A stretch of DNA of 8,551 bases from Alphaproteobacteria bacterium (GCA_013290035.1 JABCYT010000109.1:1-8551); one strand, 5' to 3'. Positions 1 to 6,508 are shown, counted from the first letter of the stretch. Made by a program: numbers and translations. Notes: a model not told the origin generated them from the sequence alone.

Positions 1-258
1 CGGATGCAGATTGAAGGCCATGCCAAGGTCGCGCAGCATGTCCGAGCTGGGACGGCCGGCGACGTCGATCCAGGTATGGCCGGGCGTGCCGAGATGGAAA
101 CGGCATTCGTCGACCTCCACGCCGTGCAGCACCTGCACGTCCTCCGACGTGTACTCGACCAGGGTGAAGTCGAGCGCCTCGTCGGGCACAGGCGCGCGCC
201 CGGCGAGCGTGCCGGGCGCCGTGCCGGGCTTGGTATGGCGATGTACGATGCCGTCCAT
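1..258 (-). CDS. corA: CorA-type magnesium/cobalt transporter, N-terminal part (runs off the window)
   Basis: The 86 codons from an ATG at 258 match the cytoplasmic N-terminal domain of CorA-family divalent cation channels. The pattern seen is GTAPGTL (residues 12-18), a hydrophobic strand ending in VEY near 34-36, then HTWIDVAGRP (61-70) and LRDLGMAFNLHP (75-86), the CorA order of W-I-D/N-V, then leading into the conserved HPL-x-LED segment. The pore helices and the GMN selectivity motif lie beyond base 1, so a complete channel cannot be confirmed. The family forms pentameric inner-membrane channels for Mg2+ and sometimes Co2+ or Ni2+. It is the last visible gene of the minus-strand run, 24 bases after the ABM gene. 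An AGGAGGT at 287-293 is too far upstream (28 bases) to serve this ATG well, and an in-frame TGA at 283-285 rules out a longer form. Only a weak GGAA precedes the start. Confidence 0.85.
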   Translation of the reverse strand, partial: MDGIVHRHTKPGTAPGTLAGRAPVPDEALDFTLVEYTSEDVQVLHGVEVDECRFHLGTPGHTWIDVAGRPSSDMLRDLGMAFNLHP

Positions 259-282
259 GTTTCCAATGCGCCGTTGCCGGCG

Positions 283-567
283 TCAGACCTCCTGCATGAT
301 CTGCACGTCGGGCCGCCCGGCGAGGTAGTCGCCGAGCTTGCGGCCGATTTCCTTGAAGTGCGCCGCGGCCCGATGGGCCTCCAGCGCCGCCTGGTCATCG
401 TAACGCTCCAGCATGACGTAGACGTTGACGTCGGCGGTCTTGTGCAGCGCATAGAGCTTGTTGCCCGGCTCGTCGGCCCGGACCTTGGCCTGCAGCGCCT
501 TCATCGTCGCCTCGAAATCGGCGTTGGTGCCCGGCTTGATGGTGAGCTTGGCGATGACACCGAGCAT
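283..567 (-). CDS. ABM-domain protein, putative quinol monooxygenase (YgiN-like)
   Basis: This 94-residue protein is a single antibiotic-biosynthesis-monooxygenase (dimeric ferredoxin-like) domain. It starts with the strand LGVIAKLTIKPG (2-13), followed by a helix, then DEPGNKLYALHK (32-43), the strand VYVMLERYDDQAAL (49-62), and the HRAAAHF segment with H65 and H70 that is typical of the family. The length is normal. Members are cofactor-free monooxygenases of phenols or quinols, haem-degrading enzymes, or proteins of unknown role; the substrate cannot be read from sequence. The start at 567 has AGGAGA about 12 bases upstream with a GGGG closer in. It lies 16 bases after the MaoC stop, so cotranscription is likely. 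Fold assignment is firm, function is not. Confidence 0.85.
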   Translation of the reverse strand: MLGVIAKLTIKPGTNADFEATMKALQAKVRADEPGNKLYALHKTADVNVYVMLERYDDQAALEAHRAAAHFKEIGRKLGDYLAGRPDVQIMQEV

Positions 568-583
568 GGTCGTTCCCCTTCTC

Positions 584-1069
584 CTAGTGCGGCTGCTTCT
601 TCACAAGGTACTTGTGTTCTCCATCGCAGACCAGTTCGCCCTTCTGGTTGTGGATGGAGAGCTTCATGGTGACGACCCCGGTGGCGCGGCCGGGTTCGAG
701 CTCGCTCACCTCGAGCATCGGATAGAGCGTGTCGCCGCAATAGACCGGCTTCAGGAAGCGCGAGGACTGTTCGAGGAAGCCGATCAGCGAATCGCCGATG
801 ACATGGGGAAAGATGCCGGCGCCGGCCGCGCCCTGGATCGCCACCTGCAGGCCATGCGCCAGCAGATCGCGATGGCCCCGCGCCTTGCAATATTCGCGGT
901 CGTAGTGGATCGGATGGTTGTCGCCGCTGGCGAGCTGAAAGGCGGCGAACAGGGCTTCGGTCTGGGTGCGCGAGTTGATGTAGAACTTCTGCCCGACCTT
1001 CATGTCCTCGAACCAGTGGGTCGGTCCGAAGCGGTGCTCTTCGGGCTTGAATTGACCGGCCTCCGCCAC
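584..1069 (-). CDS. MaoC-like hot-dog-fold acyl-CoA dehydratase/hydratase
   Basis: This 161-residue single-domain MaoC protein probably adds water to a 2-enoyl-CoA or removes it. After an N-terminal lead with HWFEDMKVGQKF (18-29), residues 47-55 give ASGDNHPIH, the hydratase motif D-x4-H with catalytic D50 and H55, followed by AHGL (71-74) on the hot-dog helix. A FLKPVYCGDTLYP strand lies near residues 105-117. The length fits the family. The start is GTG at 1067-1069 with GGGGAG about 8 bases upstream. It sits 39 bases after the HAD gene and 16 bases before the ABM gene. The valine operon lacks its usual crotonase for methacrylyl-CoA, so this enzyme could take that step, but it could equally act on another acyl-CoA. 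The fold and catalytic pair are clear; the substrate is inference. Confidence 0.88.
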   Translation of the reverse strand: MAEAGQFKPEEHRFGPTHWFEDMKVGQKFYINSRTQTEALFAAFQLASGDNHPIHYDREYCKARGHRDLLAHGLQVAIQGAAGAGIFPHVIGDSLIGFLEQSSRFLKPVYCGDTLYPMLEVSELEPGRATGVVTMKLSIHNQKGELVCDGEHKYLVKKQPH

Positions 1070-1101
1070 GCGCTTTCTCCCCGTTGCGGCAGCACCATAG
1101 C

Positions 1102-1117
1102 CCGGCCTCTAGGCCGG
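1102..1117. repeat. Inverted repeat over the HAD stop codon
   Basis: CCGGCCT and AGGCCGG are exact inverted copies separated by two bases, spanning the TAG of the HAD-family gene (1109-1111). In RNA it could form a short GC hairpin. No T-run follows on the minus strand, so it does not look like an intrinsic terminator. It may only modestly affect read-through or mRNA stability before the MaoC gene, or be chance in GC-rich sequence. Confidence 0.4.
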
Positions 1118-1723
1118 AGGAAACAGATCGGCCAGCCGGTCGAGCGTCGGTTCGAGATAGTCGGGCCGGGTGTCGTCGCGTGGCGGAAGCCCGACGCGAT
1201 TGTGCCAATAGACCGGCATGCCCACGCCCTTGGCGCCCGGCACGTCGGCGGCCGAGCCGGCGACGAACAAGGTCCGGTCGGGCGCCGTGCCCAGCGCCGC
1301 CAACACGGCCCGATAAGGCTCGGGCCGCGGCTTGTAGAAGCCCACGCTTTCGGCCGTAGCCACTGTCTTGAACGGCACGCCAACGCGATCCGCGGCCTGG
1401 CGGCCCAGACGGATCGAGCAGTTGGTCGCCACGGCCAGCGGCACCGACAGCCTGGCCAGCACGCGGCGCGCCTCGGGCCACGGCGCCAGCTCGTCCCAGC
1501 GCCGCTCCAATCCGTCGCCCAGGCTCTCAGGCAGGCCGACATCGCGGGCCGCTTCACGCACCAGCGTCTCATAGGGCCGGTAGGCGCCGCAGCCGTAGGT
1601 GATCTCGAGATAGCGCCGTCGCCACTTCATGCCGGCATCGGGCGAGCCCGCGACATCGTTCCACAAGGTCCAGGAATCGAGCAGCGCCGTCAGCAGGTCG
1701 AAGACGACGGCGGCGTATGTCAC
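1109..1723 (-). CDS. HAD-superfamily hydrolase, haloacid dehalogenase-like
   Basis: This 204-residue haloacid-dehalogenase-fold protein has the four HAD motifs. Motif I is VVFDLLTALLD (6-16) with nucleophile D9. Motif II is VATN (98-101). Motif III is K131 within FYKPRPEPY. Motif IV is VAGSAADVPGAKGVGM (154-169) with D160. Residues about 18-90 form the helical cap. The second aspartate of phosphatase-type HADs (DxD) is absent, as in L-2-haloacid dehalogenases, and the usual YGT after the nucleophile is LTA here. The true substrate, phosphorylated or halogenated, is therefore open. The start is GTG at 1721-1723, overlapping the TGA of the glutathione transferase gene as GTGA, which implies translational coupling. 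Family placement is solid; enzymatic activity is not predicted further. Confidence 0.85.
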   Translation of the reverse strand: MTYAAVVFDLLTALLDSWTLWNDVAGSPDAGMKWRRRYLEITYGCGAYRPYETLVREAARDVGLPESLGDGLERRWDELAPWPEARRVLARLSVPLAVATNCSIRLGRQAADRVGVPFKTVATAESVGFYKPRPEPYRAVLAALGTAPDRTLFVAGSAADVPGAKGVGMPVYWHNRVGLPPRDDTRPDYLEPTLDRLADLFPPA

Positions 1724-2406
1724 GCCGCCTTCGCCTTGCGCCCCACGCCATCGAACAGGTCAAGCATGCGCTCGCGCCAGGCATTGACCGGATCGTCCTG
1801 CTCCAGCAACTCAAGGGGGCTCGCGATGCGCGCCCACAGGAAGCCGCCCGCCAGCGCATAGTCGGGATAGGCCGGCTCTTCGCCGGCCAGGAACTTCTGG
1901 TCGCGCAGGATGCGGCGAGCGGGCTCCAACACCGCGCGAAAGGCGGCGACGCCTTTTTCGCGCGCCTTGGCCTGGAAGGCAGCGAAGTCGGTCGTGCCCA
2001 GGCGCTTGCCGCGCGATTCCCGGAAATACGGCTGATCGACCGGCCGAACGCGATCGTAGAGGTCGCCGACGATGATCGGGAACAGCGCCACATGCACCGC
2101 GGTGTCGACCCAGCCGCTCGCGAAGCGCGCATAGGCGAGCGCCGTGGCGTCCTTGAACAGCGGCTTGTCGGGATAGGCCTGGTCGAGATGCCCGGCGATC
2201 GCCCAACTGTCCTTCACCACCATGGGACCGTCATGGATGACGGGAACGGTCTGCGACTGGGCAAAGGCGATCTTCTGCTTCTCGGTGAAGCCCATGGGCT
2301 CGTCCCGCCAGTCGAGGCCCTTGTGCTTCAGCGCGAACTTCGCCCGCCAGCAGAACGGGCTGGGACGGCGATCGTCCTGCAAGACGAGGTCGTAGAGCGT
2401 GATCAT
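1720..2406 (-). CDS. Glutathione S-transferase of the LigE (beta-etherase)-like subfamily
   Basis: This 228-residue protein has an N-terminal thioredoxin fold (about 1-80) and a helical C-terminal domain. ITLYDL (2-7), S16-P-F-C-W-R and KFALKHKG (23-30) match, as I recall them, the start of sphingomonad LigE-type beta-aryl-etherases. QTVPVI (52-57) supplies the cis-proline, and DSW (66-68) the usual glutathione gamma-glutamyl contact. The C-terminal block DDPVNAWRERMLDLFDGVGR (204-223) also resembles LigE, but the long LigE tail is missing. Glutathione transfer is expected; lignin-ether cleavage is not implied. The start at 2406 is preferred over one at 2508 because the extra 34 residues are low-complexity and overlap mmsB, while TGAGG precedes this ATG. 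It starts 7 bases after mmsB. One possible role is conjugating reactive acyl-CoA such as methacrylyl-CoA. Confidence 0.88.
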   Translation of the reverse strand: MITLYDLVLQDDRRPSPFCWRAKFALKHKGLDWRDEPMGFTEKQKIAFAQSQTVPVIHDGPMVVKDSWAIAGHLDQAYPDKPLFKDATALAYARFASGWVDTAVHVALFPIIVGDLYDRVRPVDQPYFRESRGKRLGTTDFAAFQAKAREKGVAAFRAVLEPARRILRDQKFLAGEEPAYPDYALAGGFLWARIASPLELLEQDDPVNAWRERMLDLFDGVGRKAKAA

Positions 2407-2413
2407 GCCGGCC

Positions 2414-3295
2414 TCACTTTCCGTCCAGCATCCGGATGATGCCGGAGAAATCCTTGGCGCCGTTGCCGCTGTTGACGAACAGGTTGAAGAGCTGGGCCGC
2501 CTCGGCACCCATCGGCGTGCTGGCGCCCGAAGCCTGCGCCGCCTGCTGGGCGAGCTTCAGGTCCTTCAGCATGTTGTCGGCCGTGAAGCCCGCCTGGTAG
2601 TCGCGGTTGGCGGGCGAGGTCGGCACCGGGCCGGGCACCGGCAGATAGTTGTTCACGGCCCAGCAACTGCCGGAGGACGTCGACACGACATCGAACAGCT
2701 TCTGCGCATCCAGCCCCAGCCGCTTGCCGAGCAGGAAGCCTTCGGATACCGCGAGCATGGTGACGCCCAGGATCATGTTGTTGCAGATCTTGGCGGCTTG
2801 TCCGGCGCCGACCGCGCCGGTATGCACGATGTTCTTGCCCATCTTCTCCAGGATCGGCCGTGCCTTGGCGAAGGCGGCATCGCCGCCGCCGACCATGAAG
2901 GTGAGCGTGCCGGCCGTGGCGCCGCCGACGCCGCCCGAGACCGGCGCATCGACCATTTCGAGCCCCGCCTGTTGCGCCACTTGCCCGACATGTCGGGCGC
3001 TGTCGACGTCGATGGTCGAGCAATCGATCAGCAGCGTTCCCTTGGCGACGTTGGGCAGCACGTCCTTCTCGTAGACCTCACGCACATGCTTGCCGGCCGG
3101 CAGCATGGTGACCACGATCTCCGCCCCCTTTACCGCTTCGGCCGCCGACGCCACCTTCTTCGCGCCCTTCGCGACTGCCGCGTCGAGCGCGGCGGCCGAG
3201 AGGTCGAAGGCCATCACCTGGTGTTGCCCCTTCACGAGGTTGGCGGCCATCGGCCCACCCATGTTGCCGAGACCGATGAAGGCGATCTTCGCCAT
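2414..3295 (-). CDS. mmsB: 3-hydroxyisobutyrate dehydrogenase
   Basis: This 293-residue beta-hydroxyacid dehydrogenase oxidises 3-hydroxyisobutyrate to methylmalonate semialdehyde, using NAD(P)+, in valine breakdown. The Rossmann motif GLGNMGGPMA (8-17) opens the protein. D31 at the end of the second strand favours NAD+ over NADP+. The substrate-binding signature DAPVSGGVGGA lies at 116-126, and the catalytic lysine K169 with N173 sits in AAKICNNM (167-174). SGSCWAVNNYLPVPG (208-222) and the KDLKLA segment (244-249) are characteristic of MmsB as opposed to tartronate semialdehyde reductases. Length is standard. The start at 3295 has a perfect AGGAGG at 3301-3306 with 5-base spacing. It follows the hydrolase gene by 22 bases, so the product of that enzyme is its substrate in the same transcript. 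The next enzyme, mmsA, is not in the window. Confidence 0.95.
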   Translation of the reverse strand: MAKIAFIGLGNMGGPMAANLVKGQHQVMAFDLSAAALDAAVAKGAKKVASAAEAVKGAEIVVTMLPAGKHVREVYEKDVLPNVAKGTLLIDCSTIDVDSARHVGQVAQQAGLEMVDAPVSGGVGGATAGTLTFMVGGGDAAFAKARPILEKMGKNIVHTGAVGAGQAAKICNNMILGVTMLAVSEGFLLGKRLGLDAQKLFDVVSTSSGSCWAVNNYLPVPGPVPTSPANRDYQAGFTADNMLKDLKLAQQAAQASGASTPMGAEAAQLFNLFVNSGNGAKDFSGIIRMLDGK

Positions 3296-3317
3296 GTTGT
3301 CCTCCTTGTTGCGCCGA

Positions 3318-4385
3318 TCAGTCGAAGAACAGGTCGTTCGCGACCGGCTTGAAATGCGCCTCGACCATGTCGCGCGTCACGCCCTCGATGGTGGGCGGGT
3401 TCCATTTGGGCTTCTGGTCCTTGTCGATCAGGAGCGCCCGCACGCCTTCGAAGAAATCGTGGTCGGGCCGCATGGCGCTTTGCGCCATGCGGTACTCGAT
3501 GGTCATCGTGTCCTCGAACGAGCGGTTGGCGCAGCGCTTGAGCTGCTCCAGGGTGATCGACATGGAAAGCGGCGAGAGCTTCATCAAGGCGGCGAGCTGC
3601 TTTTGCGCCCACTCGCCGGGATAGGCCTTCAGCCTGGCCACGATCTCGGCCACCGAATCGGCCGAGAAGCAGCGGTCGACGTCGAGCATCAGCGTGGGCA
3701 GGGTCGGCATGCCGGGATCCTTGGCGAAGCGCGCGATCACGCGATCGACCTTGCGGTCGGCGTCGGGGCCCGACAGGTCGGCCGCGCCGAGGGCGGCCTG
3801 CAGGTCGTTCATGTCGGCGCTCGCCACATGGGCATCGACGATGCCGGCCCACAGCGCATCGGCCGCTTTCAGCCGATGGCTGGTGAGTGCCAGGAACGTA
3901 CCCAGCGCGCCGGCCAGACGGGTGAGGAAATAGCCGCCGCCGACATCGGGAAAAAGGCCGATCGTGGTCTCCGGCATGGCGAACAGGAACTTCTCGCTCG
4001 CCACCGAGTGCGAGCCGTGCGCGGAGAGGCCCACGCCGCCGCCCATGTCGATGCCGTCGATCAGCGAGATCCACGGCTTGGCGAAGCGATAGATGCGCCG
4101 GTTGACGATGTACTCGTCGCGGAAAAAGTCGCGGCGCAGCGTGCCCGACGGGTTGTCCCGCATTTCGCGATAGAGACCGATGACATCGCCGCCGGCGCAG
4201 AAGGCGCGCTCGCCCGCGCCGCGCAGCACCACGGCCTTGATGGCGGCGTCCTTCTCCCAGCCGGGCAGCACCTTTTCCAGCTCCAGGATCATGCCGTGCG
4301 TCAGCGCGTTCAGCGCCTTCGGCCGGCTGAGCGTGATCAGGCCCAGCCCGTCTTTGACGTCGAACAAGATCTCCGCGTCAGACAT
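3318..4385 (-). CDS. 3-hydroxyisobutyryl-CoA hydrolase
   Basis: This 355-residue crotonase-fold enzyme hydrolyses 3-hydroxyisobutyryl-CoA to 3-hydroxyisobutyrate and CoA, the valine-specific step that releases CoA. FCAGGD (62-67) and GIDMGGGVGLSAHG (111-124) form the acyl-CoA pocket and oxyanion hole. FAMPETTIGLFPDVGGGYFL (135-154) carries E139 and D147, the acidic pair conserved in HIBCH-type hydrolases as opposed to ordinary enoyl-CoA hydratases. The C-terminal FFEGVRALLIDKDQKPKW segment is also diagnostic. At about 350 residues it fits the HIBCH family and is longer than simple enoyl-CoA hydratases (about 260). The ATG at 4385 is 3 bases after the acyl-CoA dehydrogenase stop, with a GATGAGGG ribosome site overlapping the end of that gene. 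No defect is visible. Confidence 0.95.
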   Translation of the reverse strand: MSDAEILFDVKDGLGLITLSRPKALNALTHGMILELEKVLPGWEKDAAIKAVVLRGAGERAFCAGGDVIGLYREMRDNPSGTLRRDFFRDEYIVNRRIYRFAKPWISLIDGIDMGGGVGLSAHGSHSVASEKFLFAMPETTIGLFPDVGGGYFLTRLAGALGTFLALTSHRLKAADALWAGIVDAHVASADMNDLQAALGAADLSGPDADRKVDRVIARFAKDPGMPTLPTLMLDVDRCFSADSVAEIVARLKAYPGEWAQKQLAALMKLSPLSMSITLEQLKRCANRSFEDTMTIEYRMAQSAMRPDHDFFEGVRALLIDKDQKPKWNPPTIEGVTRDMVEAHFKPVANDLFFD

Positions 4386-4388
4386 CCC

Positions 4389-5528
4389 TCATCCCATCAA
4401 CAAACGCCGCGAAATGATCACCCGCATGATCTCGTTGGTGCCTTCGAGGATCTGGTGAACGCGCAGGTCGCGCAGATAGCGCTCGATGGGGAAATCCTTC
4501 AAGTAGCCGTAGCCGCCATGCAATTGCAGCGCCTCGTTGACCACCTGGAAGCCGATGTCGGTCGCGAAGCGCTTGCCCATCGCCGCGGCCTGCGTCGCCT
4601 CGGGCGACTTGGCGTCGAGCAGGAAGGCGGCGCGCCAGATCAGGAGCCGCGCGGCGTCGAGCTCGGTCGCCATGTCGGCCAGCTTGAATTGCGTCGCCTG
4701 GAAGTCGGCGATCGGCTGGCCGAACTGCTTGCGCTCGACGACGTAGCGCGACGCGGTTTCGAGGCAGGCCCGCGCGCCGCCCAGCGAACAGGCGCCGATA
4801 TTGATGCGCCCGCCGTCGAGACCGGCCATGGCGATCTTGAAGCCGTGGCCTTCCGGCCCCAGCCGGTTGGCGGCCGGCACCTTGCAGTTCTCGAATATCA
4901 CGGCCGCCGTCGGCTGGCTGTTCCAGCCGAGCTTCTGCTCCTGCTTGCCGAAGGAAAGACCGGGCGTTCCCGCCTCGACCACCAAGGTGGAGATGCCGCC
5001 CGCCCCCTTCCCGCCGGTGCGCAGCATGACGACATAGATCTCGCTGCGGCCGCCGCCGGAAATGAAGGCCTTGGTACCGTTCACGATGTAATGATCGCCC
5101 TGCAGCTCGGCGCGCGTGCCGAGTGCCGCCGCATCCGACCCGGCGCCGGGCTCGGTGAGGCAGTAGCTGGCGAAATGCTCCATCGAGCAGAGCCTGGGCA
5201 GAAAGCGTCGGCGCTGTTCGTCATCGCCGAAGCCGTCGATCATCCAGGCGGCCATGTTGTGGATCGAGATGTAGGCTGCCGTGCTAGGGCAGGCCGCCGC
5301 CAGCTCCTCCATGATCAGCGCCGCATCCATCCGCGAAAGCCCGCTGCCGCCGACGTCCTCCTTGACGTAGATGCCGCCGAAGCCCAGCGCCGCCGCCTCG
5401 CGCAGGGTCTCGACCGGGAAGATCTTCTCGGCATCCCAGCGCGCGGCCTCGGGCAACATGCGCTCGGTCGCGAATTGCCGCGCCGTGTCGCGAAATGCCT
5501 GCTGCTCTTCTGTGAGGTTAAAGTCCAT
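4389..5528 (-). CDS. Isobutyryl-CoA dehydrogenase (acyl-CoA dehydrogenase family, ACAD8-like)
   Basis: This 379-residue FAD enzyme most likely oxidises isobutyryl-CoA to methacrylyl-CoA, passing electrons to electron-transfer flavoprotein. The helical N-terminal domain spans about 1-120. [10 protein letters not shown] (123-132) is acyl-CoA dehydrogenase signature 1. The beta-domain with [14 protein letters not shown] follows (147-160). The C-terminal domain carries RKQFGQPI (266-273), [12 protein letters not shown] (335-346) and [10 protein letters not shown] (360-369), with E362 as the catalytic base in the ACAD8/short-chain position. The adjacent valine-specific hydrolase and mmsB make isobutyryl-CoA the best substrate; other short branched acyl-CoAs cannot be excluded. 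It is the first gene of the operon. The ATG at 5526-5528 is the only in-frame start after an upstream TGA at 5562-5564. It has no Shine-Dalgarno sequence and lies 9 bases after a promoter -10 box, suggesting leaderless translation. Confidence 0.93.
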   Translation of the reverse strand: MDFNLTEEQQAFRDTARQFATERMLPEAARWDAEKIFPVETLREAAALGFGGIYVKEDVGGSGLSRMDAALIMEELAAACPSTAAYISIHNMAAWMIDGFGDDEQRRRFLPRLCSMEHFASYCLTEPGAGSDAAALGTRAELQGDHYIVNGTKAFISGGGRSEIYVVMLRTGGKGAGGISTLVVEAGTPGLSFGKQEQKLGWNSQPTAAVIFENCKVPAANRLGPEGHGFKIAMAGLDGGRINIGACSLGGARACLETASRYVVERKQFGQPIADFQATQFKLADMATELDAARLLIWRAAFLLDAKSPEATQAAAMGKRFATDIGFQVVNEALQLHGGYGYLKDFPIERYLRDLRVHQILEGTNEIMRVIISRRLLMG

Positions 5529-5537
5529 GCGCGCGGG

Positions 5538-5565
5538 ATCATATCGGGGGGTCCCCCCCTGTCAA
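5538..5565 (-). promoter_or_regulatory. Sigma-70-type promoter of the valine operon
   Basis: On the minus strand a perfect -35 TTGACA (5560-5565) is followed after 16 bases by TATGAT (5538-5543), one base from the consensus -10. Transcription would start near 5530-5532, leaving about 2-4 bases before the ATG at 5528. The spacer is almost wholly a G7-A-C6 inverted repeat. Position, match and the absence of a ribosome binding site agree with each other, but no start site has been measured here. Confidence 0.7.
5546..5558. repeat. G6/C6 palindrome inside the promoter spacer
   Basis: Six G, one T and six C (plus strand) form a 13-base odd palindrome between the -10 and -35 boxes; a seventh C follows at 5559. 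It could be a repressor site, a structural element that alters spacer twist, or a slippage-prone tract that changes spacer length. It lies upstream of the predicted transcription start, so it would not be in the mRNA and is not a terminator for this operon. Confidence 0.55.
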
Positions 5566-5567
5566 AC

Positions 5568-5586
5568 CGAGCGCACAAGCGCCTCG
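5568..5586 (-). terminator. Possible weak hairpin after the methyltransferase gene
   Basis: Downstream of the methyltransferase stop the minus-strand RNA can fold as CGA-GCGC pairing with GCGC-TCG around a four-base TTGT loop, with one bulged G. Only three T residues follow (GGTTTG), so this is a poor intrinsic terminator. It also lies directly upstream of the valine-operon -35 box and could be an operator instead. Both readings are tentative. Confidence 0.25.
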
Positions 5587-5613
5587 CTCACAGGCTGTAC
5601 CGCAGTCTTCACA

Positions 5614-6438
5614 TCAGGTTTTCTGGCAGACCGCCATCAGCAGGCCGACGCGGCCTTCAATGACGTTGCGGCCAAAATTCCCGGCCATGGTCCGGAAATC
5701 CGGACCGAGCAGCAGGTGAAGCCCCAGCTTCGGCGGTAGCGCGGGCGGACGCAGCGCCGCGAACCACTTCTTGGCTTCCGGCGTCGCATCGCGCCAGGTG
5801 CGGATGGCGAAGCCGCTCTTTTCCAGCACCGCACGCGTTGCCTCGGCGTCCAGCAGGAAGCTGGTCGAGGAATCGCGCGCCCATGGCACCGGAAACAACG
5901 GCTCGGCACCCGGAATGGCGACGGCATCGTACAAGGCCAGCTTGCCGCCCGGCTTCAGCACGCGCGCCAACTCCCGGTAGAGCCTCGACCGGTCGGCGAT
6001 GTTCATCGCCACATGCTGGGTCCAGACCCTGTCGAATTCACCGTCGCCGAACGGCAGGTCGAGCGCGTCGGCGGTGCGGAACTCGACGGTGCCGGCGAGG
6101 CCCGCGCGTGCAGTCAGCGCTTCGGCCAACCGGCAGTACTCCGCCGTGAGATCGATACCGACGACCTTGCAGCCCAGGCTTTCCGCCAGGTAGCGCGATG
6201 GCCCGCCGATGCCGCAGCCGACATCGAGCACGCGGCTTCTTGCGTCGATACCGGCGAGTGCCGCCAGCTCCCTGGTCGCTTCGAGACCGCGGGCGTGGAA
6301 CTGGTCGAGCGGCGCGAGGTCGGCCGCCGCGAGCCGGGGCGGCAATCCCGCCGCGTCGAGGGCGGCCAGCACGACATCGACCAGCGACCGCGAGGCGTAA
6401 TGGCTTTCGACCGGGTTCTGCGGCGGCGAGGTGGCCAT
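5614..6438 (-). CDS. Class I SAM-dependent methyltransferase (UbiE/sarcosine-dimethylglycine methyltransferase-like)
   Basis: This 274-residue Rossmann-fold methyltransferase transfers a methyl group from S-adenosylmethionine to an unidentified acceptor. VLDVGCGIGGPSRYLA (70-85) is motif I. D96 in VVGIDLT ends the second strand and should bind the ribose hydroxyls. DALDLPFGDGEFDRV (124-138) covers motif II, followed by WTQHVAMNI (139-147) and LKPGGKLALYD (161-171). The N-terminal DQFHARGLEATRELA block (45-59) and the QHVAMN motif recall glycine/sarcosine or dimethylglycine N-methyltransferases and related small-molecule enzymes, so a small polar acceptor is plausible but unproven. The start at 6438 is set by GGAGGA with 6-base spacing; a longer reading from 6699 would run into hemB and adds unrelated sequence. 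It is divergent from hemB and 85 bases ahead of the valine operon, which has its own promoter. Confidence 0.88.
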   Translation of the reverse strand: MATSPPQNPVESHYASRSLVDVVLAALDAAGLPPRLAAADLAPLDQFHARGLEATRELAALAGIDARSRVLDVGCGIGGPSRYLAESLGCKVVGIDLTAEYCRLAEALTARAGLAGTVEFRTADALDLPFGDGEFDRVWTQHVAMNIADRSRLYRELARVLKPGGKLALYDAVAIPGAEPLFPVPWARDSSTSFLLDAEATRAVLEKSGFAIRTWRDATPEAKKWFAALRPPALPPKLGLHLLLGPDFRTMAGNFGRNVIEGRVGLLMAVCQKT

Positions 6439-6444
6439 GGGCGA

Positions 6445-6450
6445 TCCTCC
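6445..6450 (-). promoter_or_regulatory. Ribosome binding site fixing the methyltransferase start
   Basis: GGAGGA lies 6 bases before the ATG at 6438. It is the best ribosome site in the region and supports this start over the longer in-frame opening at 6699. Confidence 0.75.
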
Positions 6451-6508
6451 AGGAAACGACTGGCGACGAGCGTTCGGCCCTGAGCTGTGTCCTGGCAAGC
6501 GGTTCGGC

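Noticed and set aside
1102..1117. Palindrome at the HAD stop as an intrinsic terminator
   Set aside because: Two-base centre and no T-run; the following gene is only 39 bases away and probably cotranscribed.
501..1481. 326-codon minus-strand frame overlapping the MaoC, HAD and ABM genes
   Set aside because: Off-frame reading of the real genes, low-complexity R/G/A composition.
458..1861. 467-codon plus-strand open frame
   Set aside because: Antisense to the MaoC and HAD genes and to the ends of the GST and ABM genes, all of which have intact motifs; no recognisable domain in its own translation.
2407..2508. Upstream extension of the glutathione transferase
   Set aside because: Adds 34 Ser/Pro/Arg-rich residues lying inside mmsB, before the normal GST beginning ITLYDL.
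5546..5559. G/C hairpin as a rho-independent terminator
   Set aside because: No T-run follows on either strand, and it lies exactly between a -35 and a -10 box.
3090..5663. 857-codon open frame on the plus strand
   Set aside because: It runs antisense to three clearly conserved valine-pathway genes and its translation is Arg/His/Ala-rich without domains; it is a shadow of GC-biased codon use.
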